64,000 nt of DNA from Nepenthes gracilis (Eukaryota > Streptophyta > Magnoliopsida > Caryophyllales > Nepenthaceae), in contig BSYO01000004.1 in assembly GCA_033239525.1 (NCBI GenBank), forward strand, positions 18,514,037-18,578,036. Reading direction: 5' to 3'. A model generated the notes under the pieces. The model had not been told where the DNA came from, made no database searches, and was given only the letters and a program-made list of their open reading frames with translations. Both the position numbers and the translations under genes were made by a program. The first letter of the stretch is position 1; each line of letters starts with the position of its first letter. This document shows, one piece after another, positions 23,030 to 33,980 of this stretch.

Positions 23030-24330
23030 GGAACCACTCCATAGAGAAGCTCGTTGCTATAAGAGAAGAAATTAAAAAACTATTCAATGTGCGCTTCATA
23101 AGGGAAGTCTAATATTCGAATTGATTATCCAATACTGTGCTCATCAAGAAAAGTAATAGAAAATAGCGGATGTGTATCGACTTCACCGACGTAAATAAGG
23201 CATGCCCAAAAGATAGTTTTCCGTTGTCAATAATTGATTTGTTGGTAGATTCAACGTCCGAGCACAAATTACTAAGCTTCATAAACGCTTATTCAAGATA
23301 CAACCAGATCGGAATGTACTCGAAAGATGAGGAATTAACCTCGCTTATGACCTATTAAGGAACATACTATTAGAGGGTCATACCTTTTGGCCTAAAGAAC
23401 GCAGGTACGACATGCCAGAGGCAGGTAAATAAGATCTTTAAAACTCAAATGGGATGAAATATGGAGGTGTACGTGGACGACATACTCGTCTAAAATAGAC
23501 TAACCAATGACCATATCCGGGACCTAGATGAGACTTTTGGAGTACTCCAAACATACTAGATGAAATTGAATCCAACGAAGTGAATATTTAGAGTAACCTC
23601 CGAAAAGTTCCTTGGTTTATAGTGTCTTATCGAGGAATTAAGGCAAAACCAGATAAAATAAAAGCCATTGTGGATATGAATCTTCCTCAAACTGTGAAAG
23701 AAGTCCAGATATTAGCCAAGAGACTCACCACACTCTGCCGGTTTCTAGTAAAATCTATAGAGAAGTATCTTTCCTTCTTTAAGACTTTGAGAGGGATTAA
23801 GGCGAATGGTTTCTATTAGACGAAGAGTATTAGTCGGCCTTCCAAAAACTAAAAGAATACCTTACCAACCCTCCACTCCTGTCCTTCCCAAAAAAGGCAA
23901 AAAATTTTATCTATATTTGGCCATATCTAATACAACATTAAGTTCAGTTCTCGTCAGGCAAGAATTTGAAATTTAGTAGCTGATCTACTAAGTCACCAAA
24001 ATTCTGACAAATACGGAGACTTGGTATTCCCATGTTGAGAGGGTCGATTTGGCATTGATCCACTCCGCAAGAAAGCTCCTACCATACTTTCAAATATATA
24101 TGATTGTCTTCCTAACTGACCAACTACTAAAAGAAATTTTACAAAAACTCAAAGTGTCCAGACATCTGATAAAATGGACCGTGAAATTGGACGAATTTGA
24201 CATAGAGTTCTGAACATAGCTGTCCATAAAAGCCTAGGCCCTCTCAAATTTTATAGTCGAAATGACATATAGGAGGCAAAAAACTAGCAGTCAAGGTCAT
24301 ACGACAACAGTACTACTAGCCCATGATGAA
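23030..24330 (+). pseudogene. Tat-1 reverse transcriptase and RNase H
   Basis: RT copies the element RNA and RNase H removes it. RMCIDFTDVNKACPKDSFPL (23170 onward) is the classic 'VDF.DLNKACPKD..PLP.ID' box. It is followed by FINAYSRYNQIGMYSKDEE and VIPFGLKNAGTTCQRQVNKI, then VYVDDILV with the YVDD catalytic box intact near 23470, but a stop lies right after it. FRVTSEKFLGL and the thumb region follow in other frames to about 23830. RNase H-like text at 23900-24290 includes LYLAISNTTLSSVLVRQEFE, ALIHSARKLLPYFQIYMIVF and LIKWTVKLDEFDIEF. Several stops are present. Confidence 0.87.
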
Positions 24331-24339
24331 AAAAAGGCA

Positions 24340-24846
24340 CCATGAAGTTTGTCGAGAGATGTGAGAACACGTCGGATTCTCTCATCCCTCACACCAAACT
24401 TGATTGGCCATTTACGCATATATTAGACTCGTTTCCCATTGCCACAAGATAAAGAAAATTCATCATAGTCACAATAGATTATTTCACGAAATGGGTAGAG
24501 GCTTCCCCGTTGGCAAGAATTATTGAACAGAATACGACTGAATTCGTTCGTCAGAATATCATCTGTAGATTTGGGATACCTGAGGCCATAGTAACCGTTA
24601 ATGAAACCCAATTCACAAAAACAGGTTCACCAAATCTTTGTCCTGTTTAGGAATCGAAACCCCCGAAGCAAATGAGCAGGTGGAGGTAACAAATCGGACC
24701 CTGTTGTATGGGTTAAAGATAAAACTAGAAGATGCATGGGGCTCATGAGTAAGCGAGCTTCCTTCCATACTATAGTCCACCGAAAAACCCACAGGGAGCC
24801 GACCCGAGAAACACCATTCCACTTGTGTTATGAGACAAAGGCGTTC
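24340..24846 (+). pseudogene. Tat-1 integrase, part 1 (interrupted)
   Basis: VTIDYFTKWVEASPLARIIE (about 24465-24525) holds the first catalytic Asp. It is followed by RFGIPEAIVTVNETQF, where the second Asp of VTDNG reads Val, and by EANEQVEVTNRTLL with the catalytic Glu. The text runs to a YETKAF end at 24846, where a solo LTR is inserted. The frame resumes as PAEIGLSNLRVKNFNPYSN after 26886, which shows the insertion sits within the integrase C-terminal part. Confidence 0.87.
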
Positions 24847-26881
24847 TGTGAGGCCCCGAAACCGAAAAACATAAAAATTGGAAGTAATCAGAATGATGAG
24901 TATCATTAATAGGCCAAATATGTAGTGAAAAATGATGGTTGAAAGTAAAAAGTTGAAAAAATATCCGATTTAAAGTGACTGTCTGGCACTCTTTGTGCCC
25001 CCAAGGCACTAGGCGCAAAATCCGATCGCCCGGCCCTTCGAGCAAAAATGTGACCCGCTCATTCCTATTGCGTCGACTTCGTTTTTGTTATAAAATGAAT
25101 GGGAAAAAGGAAAAGAGAGAGAGAGAGAGCAAACCACGCATAAAGGAGAGGAAGAAGAGGAAGAAGAGAAGAGGAGAAAGGGGAATCACTTGTTCCAATC
25201 CACTGATGGTAAAAGTAACAGTGGATCGGACCAAGGCCAGTGTACTTCGGACGTTTTTTGTTTTTACCGTTTCCTCTTACTTTAAAGTTGATAAATATAT
25301 TCTAAAATGATGTTGATGCATGTTTAAAGTAAATGAAGCATGTTTCCTTCGATTGTTCGGTTAGATTTTGTGTTTACCCATGTTTATTACAAGTTTTGGC
25401 TTCGATTTCATGTACATGCATGAAAATAGTGTTCGATTTGGTTCCAAAAGTATGTGTGAAACCCTAACTCAAAAATATTGGAAACTTTTGGTTAAATTGC
25501 ATGTTTTCATGTATGTGTATGGATTTATGGCATTAATTTCATGAATAAGCACATGTTTAGAAATCGATTTGAATCCGAAAGTTTTGGCGAAGCCTTAAGT
25601 ACGAAAGCGAAGGGGTTTTGATGATTTTTAACCGTAGCTCTGTTATATAAAAGTTAATTGATATTGAAAAGAAGCTCCTGTATAATTTGTTTCTAAAAAT
25701 TTGCACGGTTTGTACCATGAAAATTTCATGCACCGTTGAGTAAAATCAAGGAGTTTTTAGACCGTTACCGTATGTCTGAAGTTAAGCTAAAAGTAAATTG
25801 TGAAATTATGATTATGAAAAAGGTTTTCAATAAAAGGTTATTTCGATACTGTTATTTAAGACCCGGGTGAATCGAGGTCGGATAGGTTCTCCGGCATGCC
25901 TTAGGACTTTACGGTGGTAATCGAGGATAACTCTGTCCATGGAGTTATTTGTGGTCCACCCTTCCTCGGGGCGTTAAAGTCAGGAGGATTCACGATTCAA
26001 CCTTGGTGGCATACGATCTGATCCTCGAGATGGGATATACATGTTACAGTGATAGGCCTTGAATTGTGCGGAGTGAACATAATCTATCCTCAATTATTCG
26101 TCCCCTCAGCTAGTAGGGTATACTGGCGGATCTGCTGATGTTATGATATGTTCTGATTTCTACCGAGTTTCGTTTATAGTTTATAGTGTATGTATTACGA
26201 TTCTGTTTTACGCTTTTACTGTTCTGATTTATCGTTCTGATTCTGATTTATTCATAATTTATCGTTTACGATTTAACTTTACCGATTACAGTTTAATGGT
26301 TTTGTTTCTACACAGCTACATGACCGTTCTACATCATTATTTTACCGTTCATATGCTATACCTTGTTGGGCCCCGGCTCACTGTTTTATTGTTTTTTCCC
26401 CCTCCAGATAAAACAATAGAGTTAGTGCCCGACGAGAAAGAGTGATCAAGAGAAATTTCTGAAGACTTTTGAGGACCTAAAGCATTTGGAGCTATTTTGG
26501 GAGAGCAGTTGACGTAAAGACTTGTCGGATCATGTGATTTTGTATACTGATCTTGTATTATGGATGTTCATGCACATGTAGGTTTTGTATAGAATGCATA
26601 TGATGTATCTTATAGTAAAAGAAAACTATACTTCTGCAGGTTAATAGTTTAGCTTCCGCTCTAAACTTTTGGATATATTGTACAGGTCCTAGACAGCATT
26701 TCGTTATTGAACTGTTAGTATAGTTAACGTTTTTTATAGATTTGAGCCATGGATGGCACATGTTATCCTGTGTATGATTGCTGTAGGAAATTGTGGATAA
26801 TTGTTAGTTGTGTGCTTGTAAGTTAGCCCTATTCCTATCTTGACGGAAGCTTTTGAGAAAAAAAAAATCTGTTCCGTCACA
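24847..26881 (+). mobile_element. Solo LTR in the Tat-1 integrase (2035 bp)
   Basis: Starts TGTGAGGCCCCGAAACC and ends TTCCGTCACA, with flanks CGTTC (24842-24846) and CATTC (26882-26886), a 5-bp target duplication with one change. The integrase frame continues across it when the insert and one duplicate are skipped. No coding or internal region is seen, so it is a solo LTR left by recombination between two LTRs. The TG...CA ends, length and GGCCCC start resemble chromovirus LTRs. A purine-rich tract (about 25090-25190) is internal. Confidence 0.88.
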
Positions 26882-26886
26882 CATTC

Positions 26887-28120
26887 AGCCCAGCAGAGAT
26901 CGGACTATCCAACCTCCGAGTGAAAAACTTCAATCCATATAGCAACTCTCAATTTTTTAAGGAAACAACTAGACCTACTCAAATAAGTCCAAGACAGAGC
27001 AAGACTACGAGCAACGGCCTACTAACAATGGATCGCTCGGTACTATAATAGAAAAGTGAAGGCCCGCTAGTTTGAATAGGGAGCCTAGTTTTAAGGAACA
27101 TAGAAGCTATAGGGAAGATCACAAACAGAAATAAGTTGTCCCTAAATTAAAAAGGACTGTTCTTAGTCTCAACTACACACCGAAAACGGAAAACTAGTCC
27201 CAAGAGCATGGAACGACCTACACCTTAAAAAATATTACTAGTAAGCTCACTTCCAAGCTCGAACGAAATAGAGGTATGTTTTGTACACAACATATTGGGT
27301 ACTCGTATGGTGTACTTAATTATATTTACATCAATAAGATTACAATTATTTCATTACGTTAATTGTTTATTGGTGTGGTGCTTGCTTGAATCCAAACAAC
27401 CATGACTAACCCTAAGTCAGGTGGAACACTCACCTAATGAAACAACCTGTTCAAACATATGGTTACGGCATTAGTTAATGCAACCAAATGACCCGAAAAT
27501 CGGTTAGACACTAATAATCGTATAAAGATCTGCGTGTTTGAGGACAAAAGTCTGATTCTTTTTTGAGAGGTCAAATCAATTATCGAAATATAAAAACCTT
27601 AGGGGACTTTTTCAGTAAGAGTGCTATGACACCCTCCTACAGGAATGAATACCATCAGTCAAATACGATCAATGGACCAGGGTCCAACAAAGCCCGGCAA
27701 CGATGGCAACCTTGCCTAACCGACAAATGAAGAACGTGTTGAACAAAATTCAATATGAGCAAAAACAATATCAGCAACAATAATTGGAAAGTTTAGCTGA
27801 TCCATTAAATATAAGAGTATCCACAAAATGGAAAGCCAAGCTTAATACATAATGACAACAATCACATTGCCCATTGCCCAAGCATAAATGCCTCGACTGT
27901 CCTAAGGTCGAGAACTAGGCAGAGACCTAAGGGATGGATCCCCGACTGGCTCCAAGAAATCCCTCATGTTGGAACATCTAGAAACCCTAGAATTTCTCAG
28001 ATCAATGTATCCTAAAGGAAAGTTAGGAGTTACCAAGGAAACGATCTGCCTACAGAGAGAGAATCCGTCCTGAAATCTATCATCCAGGGTAGCCCTAACC
28101 TCTTCTAATCAAAGGCGTAT
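26887..28120 (+). pseudogene. Tat-1 integrase C-terminus and 3' untranslated remnant
   Basis: PAEIGLSNLRVKNFNPYSNS is readable from 26887 and corresponds to 'IP(V/A)E.G..S.R...F' near the end of Tat integrase. Coding then dissolves. The rest to about 28120 shows no gene on the plus strand and is likely the space between pol and the antisense ORF. Confidence 0.6.
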
Positions 28121-29907
28121 CCTCAATTCTCCCTCAAGTCGGGCACACTTATCTTGAAGATCAGCAATTAGGCTAGCATTCAAAATTGAACAATGCGCAA
28201 CCTCTTGGAGTTTATCCTCGAGTGAGGCAATCTGATCCATGGTTACAACTTCTTTATCTAATAGCTCCTGAGATCTCGCCAACCACTCAAATAACTCTTT
28301 ATCTAAGTAAGTGGCCTGATCCTGGATCTATTTGGCCTCAGCAATGGCAGTCTCAATTCGGATCTCCACCTCCCTGAGTACAGTAGGGTCGGTATATGCT
28401 CGGGATAGGCGAGCAATTTCAGTATCGCATTTGTACAGCCTATCCTTGATCAAACATACCAACTCCTACAACTGCCAAACAAAGCAAAATGATCAATTAG
28501 ATATAACAACGACAAGGAGAATGCTTAGAGACGAAGGACTACATAAATGATACCTCACTAGCAAAAGATTCCCCCTGAAAAGAGGGACCTGGAAAAGAAC
28601 CAAACTCAAAAATGGGTGAAGTCCTCCGGCATAAAAGGGGCAGAGCACAATGCTGGTGAGGAACCTCAACCCCAAGAGGAGCCGAAAAAGCGTCCGAATT
28701 CTCTAAACACCCAAATGGCAAGGTATCAACCTAAGGGACCTCCTCAGTTCCTGAAACCTCAAGCAAAAAACGAGGTGATCTAGGAAACTCTATCAAAGCT
28801 TCTAGGGTGACAGCAGGCAAATCCTCTGCCGTTCCTTCATCATTATTCAGCTCCACAACCAATGCAATAGGAAGTGTGGAAACAAGTTCATCAAGCGACG
28901 AGCTAACAAAAACAAGGGCCTCGTATTCAATTATGAACGGAGCAACAATCGGTTCATTCGAACCACAGACAACAGGGTCATTTATTCTCAAAATAGCAAG
29001 AAGTGAAGCTTCGCCATCGTCAAGGAGTTCGGGCACCTCCTCAAAAACTGGGCAACCTAGCAAAGAAAGGATAGGACCTGGTCTCCGAGGTGACTCGCCA
29101 GCCTCTGACGTAGTTATCTCATCATCGGCCTCGTCAATCATCCTGTCATAGCCATCAGAGGAGAATGGATAGGGCGAACCAAGAGCTTGGGAACCTGTCT
29201 CTCCAGCCGTCATTTTTAGAGGATCCTAAATAAAAAGTCCCCCTGGTTTCCTTTTTAGATTTGTGGGCAGGCATGTCAGCAACGGCTTTACCACCAACCC
29301 TAGCCTCCCAGTGGACTTCAGCGAGCTCTTGCAAAGTCAAAAAGCTGCTAGTCTTCCAAAGAGAGACAGCATTTTCTACTATTAATTCCGTTAACGATTC
29401 AACCATAAAAGTCTCAGTCTCCAAGACATCACCAAAATAGGCCGAATTAACCAATTGCCAGTCGTTAGAGAGAGTCCAATCGGAAGGGACCCCAATAAAA
29501 AAAAATACTTAGTCCTTCTAACCTTTTATTGAATCTGAATTTCCACCGCTTATTTTATACTTCTTTCGAGGAATAAACGAAATCTAGTCACTCTCTTGGC
29601 TAAACTAGAAAATAACTTTGACCCTAGAATCCAGATGAAGTCCCCAGCAACGTAGGAAAACACACAGGGAGAATAAATATGTAACACCCCAAATAATTTT
29701 AATTTTATTATTTGGTTGGGATAATTATTTTTAGTAATTTTAGATATAAAATTTTGTAATTCGGGCTGACAATATAAACTTGAAGTATATGAACCGTTGA
29801 ATTGAGTTTAGATATTTGGGCCTAACAAATTAGAGTATTTGGATCAAGGGATTTAGGAATAAATATTTGGACCGCCAAATTAAATTTAGATTAATTAATA
29901 AATATAA

Positions 29908-29942
29908 GTATAATAATAATAACAATAATAATAATAATAATG
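29908..29942. repeat. AAT-type microsatellite
   Basis: Imperfect (ATA/AAT)n of about 35 bases, inside the solo LTR. Confidence 0.85.
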
Positions 29943-31057
29943 GTAATCAGGCGAAGGAAAGAAGGGAAAGGAAGAGAGGAAAGGAAAGAAGAGAGGAAAG
30001 AAAGAAAAGAAAGAAGAGGGAGAGAGAAGGAACGCGGTCGGTGGCAACGAAGAAGGAAAGGGGGGAATAGCGCTCATGGAAACCCTAAATCGACCCCTTC
30101 ATTATTTAAGGGGACATTGGTGTGGGAAAGAGGAGGAACCACCACTAAACCCTAGCCGTGAGTGATCAAACCGCAGTGGGGCATGGTAAGAAGTCGCTCG
30201 CCACCATCGTCAATTTGTAACGCCACCGTCGTTGCCGGATGAAGGACACGAAACTGAGGCAAAGTAAACGTCCAACTTCACAAAATTAACTCTTCCTCCA
30301 TCCTTGTTATTATTGAATCTCGGAATTTATGCTTTGAAATGGGTGGGAAATTGTTGAAAATGGAGGGTACGAATTAGGGAGCCCAAATGCAGAGCTTCGA
30401 CATCGGTGAGGTTGCGACTGACCCTTTTGAATCAACGATGACTTGGGGCTTTGTAAATTTATTAATGGAATCATGAAGTACCGACTTTACATGTTATCCC
30501 CTGATTTTTTTGGGGAATTTCGGGCAATAATGGAAACAGAGCATCCCTTAATTCCAAACGGGTCCAATGACCCAGAGGCAATGAGTGTGCTCCGACCCGT
30601 ATTCTGCAAGTGAATCGTTCCCTTTAACCCCTAGATGTTGATAATTGCCTCATGTGGAGAGTTATGCCTGTCATCCCGATTTGGTGGTAAAACAAGAAAT
30701 TTGGGGAAAACCAGGGGCTCGGTCGTGGGTGCGTCTTTACGGGCGTCCGTGTGTAGCCCTCGTGCGTATGTAGCTGTGTACCATTGTGTGTCGTGCGTGG
30801 TCTGGGTGTGTAGAGACCGTGTAGGGACGTGCAATGCTGTGGTACAAGCGATGGGGCTGCGCTGTGAGCGGGAGACGTGAAGAGGCGATGCTATCGTCGC
30901 CGAGCTGAAAGCCGACAGTGAAGAGAGGGATGCCGTTGCCGTGTGCAAAGTTGAGTAGAAGCAGAAATACGAGAGTGTGTACATGTAGAGTAGAGATGGG
31001 TATAATACGTGTATGTACAAATGTGTGGCTGCGTATTTATATAAATACAAATATTTG

Positions 31058-31113
31058 TATATATATATATATATATATGTTTGTGTTTATGTGTGTGTGT
31101 GTGTGTGTGTGTA
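31058..31113. repeat. Compound (TA)n / (TG)n microsatellite
   Basis: About 22 bases of TA repeat, a short spacer, then about 24 bases of TG repeat. A compound of this type is typically variable in length. Confidence 0.9.
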
Positions 31114-33285
31114 TATAATTGTATATATAATTATGCATGAGATGGCGCATATTTATATTGATGTATATTGATGGTAGAAAATATTTATATGGAATTATGC
31201 AAGTATGTTGGTATGGTTGAAATAATATTAATCGGTCACGTGATTCTTCCCGTATCTCGTTGATAAAATCTGATAAAAATATTCTTCACGTTAACCTTGG
31301 TGGTGTAGTACATTTATTAGCACTCTATGGCTAAATTGAGGAGAGAGTATGAAAACACTAAGGTGTCAAGTCGAATTGGAGGCTATGGAATTTTAGTGTA
31401 GTATACACTTTTTCGATACTGACTATATATTCCGAAGGATGAGGTCGTTGATATTAAAAAGGAACGCTTATAACCTAGTAATCATCGTAGATGATGATAT
31501 CTAGGATATCATTGGCGAGGGGTATCGGAGGTAATATCGGAATGCTACAGATACAGCCTCTGGGAGGACTGTAGGGGTAGTTGAATACCATGGATAACCT
31601 CGTTGCATTACTCATCCGTTGGGGGTGTAAATACGCGGCCTTTGGTTCACTATGGTAGAATAAGGTCTATAAAGATTTCTGTCATTCATACAGTTGTGAC
31701 CTCGTATTAAGCTAATGATCAGATTCGATGGAATCCATATTGCTTCTTGATATCCAATTGTTCATATGGCTTGTGAGTCATGGATACGACAGGTTGTTGA
31801 ATCTCGGATAATTATTGATTTAACTTACATAATTATTATGTTATTAATATCCGAGACGTGTTATTGCATCCATTATTTTGTTGATTTATTTACTTGCTGC
31901 GCATTCGACTCACTCTTATGTTTTATTGGCTCCAAAGTAGACAGGTTGACAGCAGGTTCAAAGAGATCGCGAGTTATTGTGTAGACTCCAAGTGGAGGTG
32001 ATCTCAGAGATTGAGGCTTCCAGGATAGAGACTTAGGATGTTTGTTGATTTTGTTACTATTCGACATTTATTAGATTTTTATTATGAGGATTGATATTTT
32101 GGGCATCGATGTTATTGAGGTTATTTATTATTATTATTATGGATATTGAATTAATAATGCATTTATAAGGTTCATTAATGATATTTTTAATGATGTATAA
32201 TCGATGATTTCGGATGATTTGAAACTTTCACCATGATGGTCCGGGTCAAGTTCGGGGATTCGAGCTTGGGTCTTCACAAAATACCTAATAGCGTTGGGTA
32301 AAGACATGCCACAGGAATTTCTAGAGCCTCCAGAATCTCATATAATTCCCTCATAAAAGGAATGTAGAGCCCCTCCTTCAAATGCATTTTATAAATGACG
32401 ATGAAGCCAAACCACAGAGAACAAGTCCTCTCGAAAGGTGAAGGAATCTAAAAGGGAATAGCAGCAGGATTGTTAAACTTTTCGTAAATATTCAGCACAT
32501 TCTCGACCATGAAGTTGGACAGAATCTCAGCAACACCCTTGGAGGCTGCTTGAGTAGCCATAAAAACAAGGTGAAACGGAAAGCGAATTGGGGCTGAAAG
32601 AAATAAAATATAAAGAGATGATGAAGTGAAAGAGCGCCAGAATTTAATTAGGTAAAGAATCCAACCCCAAAACAGCATCACATGGAAATACCATAAGGCA
32701 CATCATCAAAATGGCTGAGACACGTGTCATATAGGAAGGCTCTGCAGCCCGTCGATCTCACTAAACCAGCAGGATGACCGGACGTGACTCTTCCAAAGGC
32801 TGCAAACTGTAATAGGCGATTCTAACATTTGATTAATTATGATTAGACAATTCGGTCCTAATTAAAGTCGACTCAGTTAGTTCACAGATACGCAAATCTC
32901 GTGTTTATTCGGATTAAATTATTGCATGCCAAATTGCCAGAAGCCCGAACAGTCAGAGATCCGAATTGTCATATTGTCAGAAATTAAATAACAAAAAACG
33001 GTATTCAAGCACATGGTAAGAACTCAACTCGAGATCAACTGCTCAAAAAATACAAACATATTGAAGACATGCAAAGAAAGCGAGTTATCATTTGGGCAAA
33101 AGATATCGAATCACTGTCATTAAGGGCAAAGAATCAAATCCTACCAGACAAGACCCTTCATAGTCAGAATATCTGTGACAAAGATGCACATTTATGGCGC
33201 ATCAACTAGCATCCTGTCAGTGACATGGTAGGAGTGAGAATTCAAATCTCCTAACATGATGGCTAATAATGGGTATGGCCCGAGA

Positions 33286-33980
33286 AGGATTAGCCTAGCA
33301 CAAGTTTGAATCTAGGTCCAAAACTCTAGCAGCACAAACAAAGAAGTGACGAAGCCATTCCAGACAGTCAAATAATAACTTCCAAGGGCATTAACTGAAA
33401 AGCTTAATCCGAGCAGTCAATTACCAAAAAACCAAAGGATAATCACAAGCCAATTAATGACCCAATCTAGAAAATGACTGAAATGGTCCAATCATTAATG
33501 ACCAAACAGCTTCTTTATTAAATTAAAATGACAGTTATATACCAAAAGCAACGCCTCCCCCTAGCTCTTCCGAAACGACTCTGGACATGTGTAGCAATTT
33601 TAAATGCTGATTGGTCAAACAAGACCTCAGGCTATAAATACATATTCTCCCAAATAGGAGGAGAAGAAGAAAAAGGACACTCGATAAACGAGTGCACTAA
33701 ACAAAGCAAAGTCCTCCAAATCCACACTCATCCACATCGTCTTTCAATTTAGGCGTCTTTTTCCTTATTATCATTCCGTCTATTAAAAACGATCACTGAC
33801 TTAAGCGTCGGAGAATATACAGGAGCGAGTCCCATATTCCCCTTATCTCTAATTCATTCTTTTGTAGTGCATAGGATTTGGATTCAGATATACAAAGGCC
33901 AAACCCGTTACAATTCAGACATCCATATCCAACTACATGGCTATCTAATTCATACATTAAATTTGGATTATTAAGACACA
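33286..33980 (+). repeat. Tat-1 3' LTR (695 bp)
   Basis: Aligned with the 5' LTR from GGATTAGCC at 33287 (5' counterpart GGATCAACC) to AAGACACA at 33980. The first T of TG has become A. A purine-rich tract (GGGTATGGCCCGAGAA) directly before it may be the polypurine tract. The TATA box is kept. Confidence 0.85.

Larger units (their letters stand above)
29680..32278 (+). mobile_element. Solo LTR in the Tat-1 antisense ORF (2599 bp)
   Basis: Starts TGTAACACCCCAAATAATTT and ends TGGGTCTTCACA, with a perfect 5-bp duplication AAATA on both sides (29675-29679 and 32279-32283). No coding is present; frames inside are short and without motif. It contains an ATAATA microsatellite, a purine-rich tract (29947-30030), (TA)n and (TG)n. 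The TGTAACACCCC start is common in large plant Ty3 LTRs. Confidence 0.9.
28130..32600 (-). pseudogene. Tat-1 antisense accessory ORF (gypsy-type transposon-like domain, acidic linker, coiled coil), split by a solo LTR
   Basis: The ORF runs against the pol genes. Part 1 (32570-32284): MATQAASKGVAEILSNFMVE (start near 32561), then after a stop SPFERTCSLWFGFIVIYKMH and LEALEIPVACLYP, like the plant 'putative gypsy-type transposon' domain. A solo LTR (29680-32278) cuts it. Part 2 continues with KRWKFRFNKRLEG, VNSAYFGDVLETETF (frame 29454-29155) and a frame from 29213 to 28731 rich in acidic residues (MIDEADDEITTSEAGE). Part 3 (about 28480-28130): LVCLIKDRLYKCDTEIARL, SQELLDKEVVTMDQIASLED and LQDKCARLEGELRIRL, a heptad-like coiled coil with one stop inside. 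Three regions match the ORF at 50.5-52.3 kb. Function unknown; broken here by stops and frameshifts. Confidence 0.8.
19763..33980 (+). mobile_element. Tat-1: Tat-lineage Ty3-gypsy retrotransposon with nested solo LTRs
   Basis: Two LTRs of about 700 bp (19763-20460 and 33286-33980) enclose gag, protease, RT, RNase H and integrase on the plus strand, followed by a long antisense accessory ORF before the 3' LTR. The primer site TTATTGGCGTCATCTGTGGG follows the 5' LTR. The short LTRs, this primer site, long internal part and antisense ORF fit the Tat (Retand/Ogre-like) group. It split a hAT transposase. It contains two later solo LTRs (24847-26881 and 29680-32278). No matching 5-bp duplication is visible (AAAAG left, TCAAA right), possibly through decay. 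Coding is heavily damaged. Confidence 0.88.

Noticed and set aside
28807..29151. Plus-strand 114-codon serine-rich frame
   Set aside because: It is the mirror of the acidic part of the antisense accessory ORF on the minus strand, which has a related copy in Tat-2.
29867..30155. Frames coding poly-Asn and Lys/Arg/Glu-rich peptides
   Set aside because: Translation of AAT repeats and a purine tract in a solo LTR, not a gene.
30631..31050. Minus-strand 139-codon frame, Tyr/His/Thr-rich
   Set aside because: Lies inside a solo LTR over a microsatellite-rich tract; no motif and biased composition.
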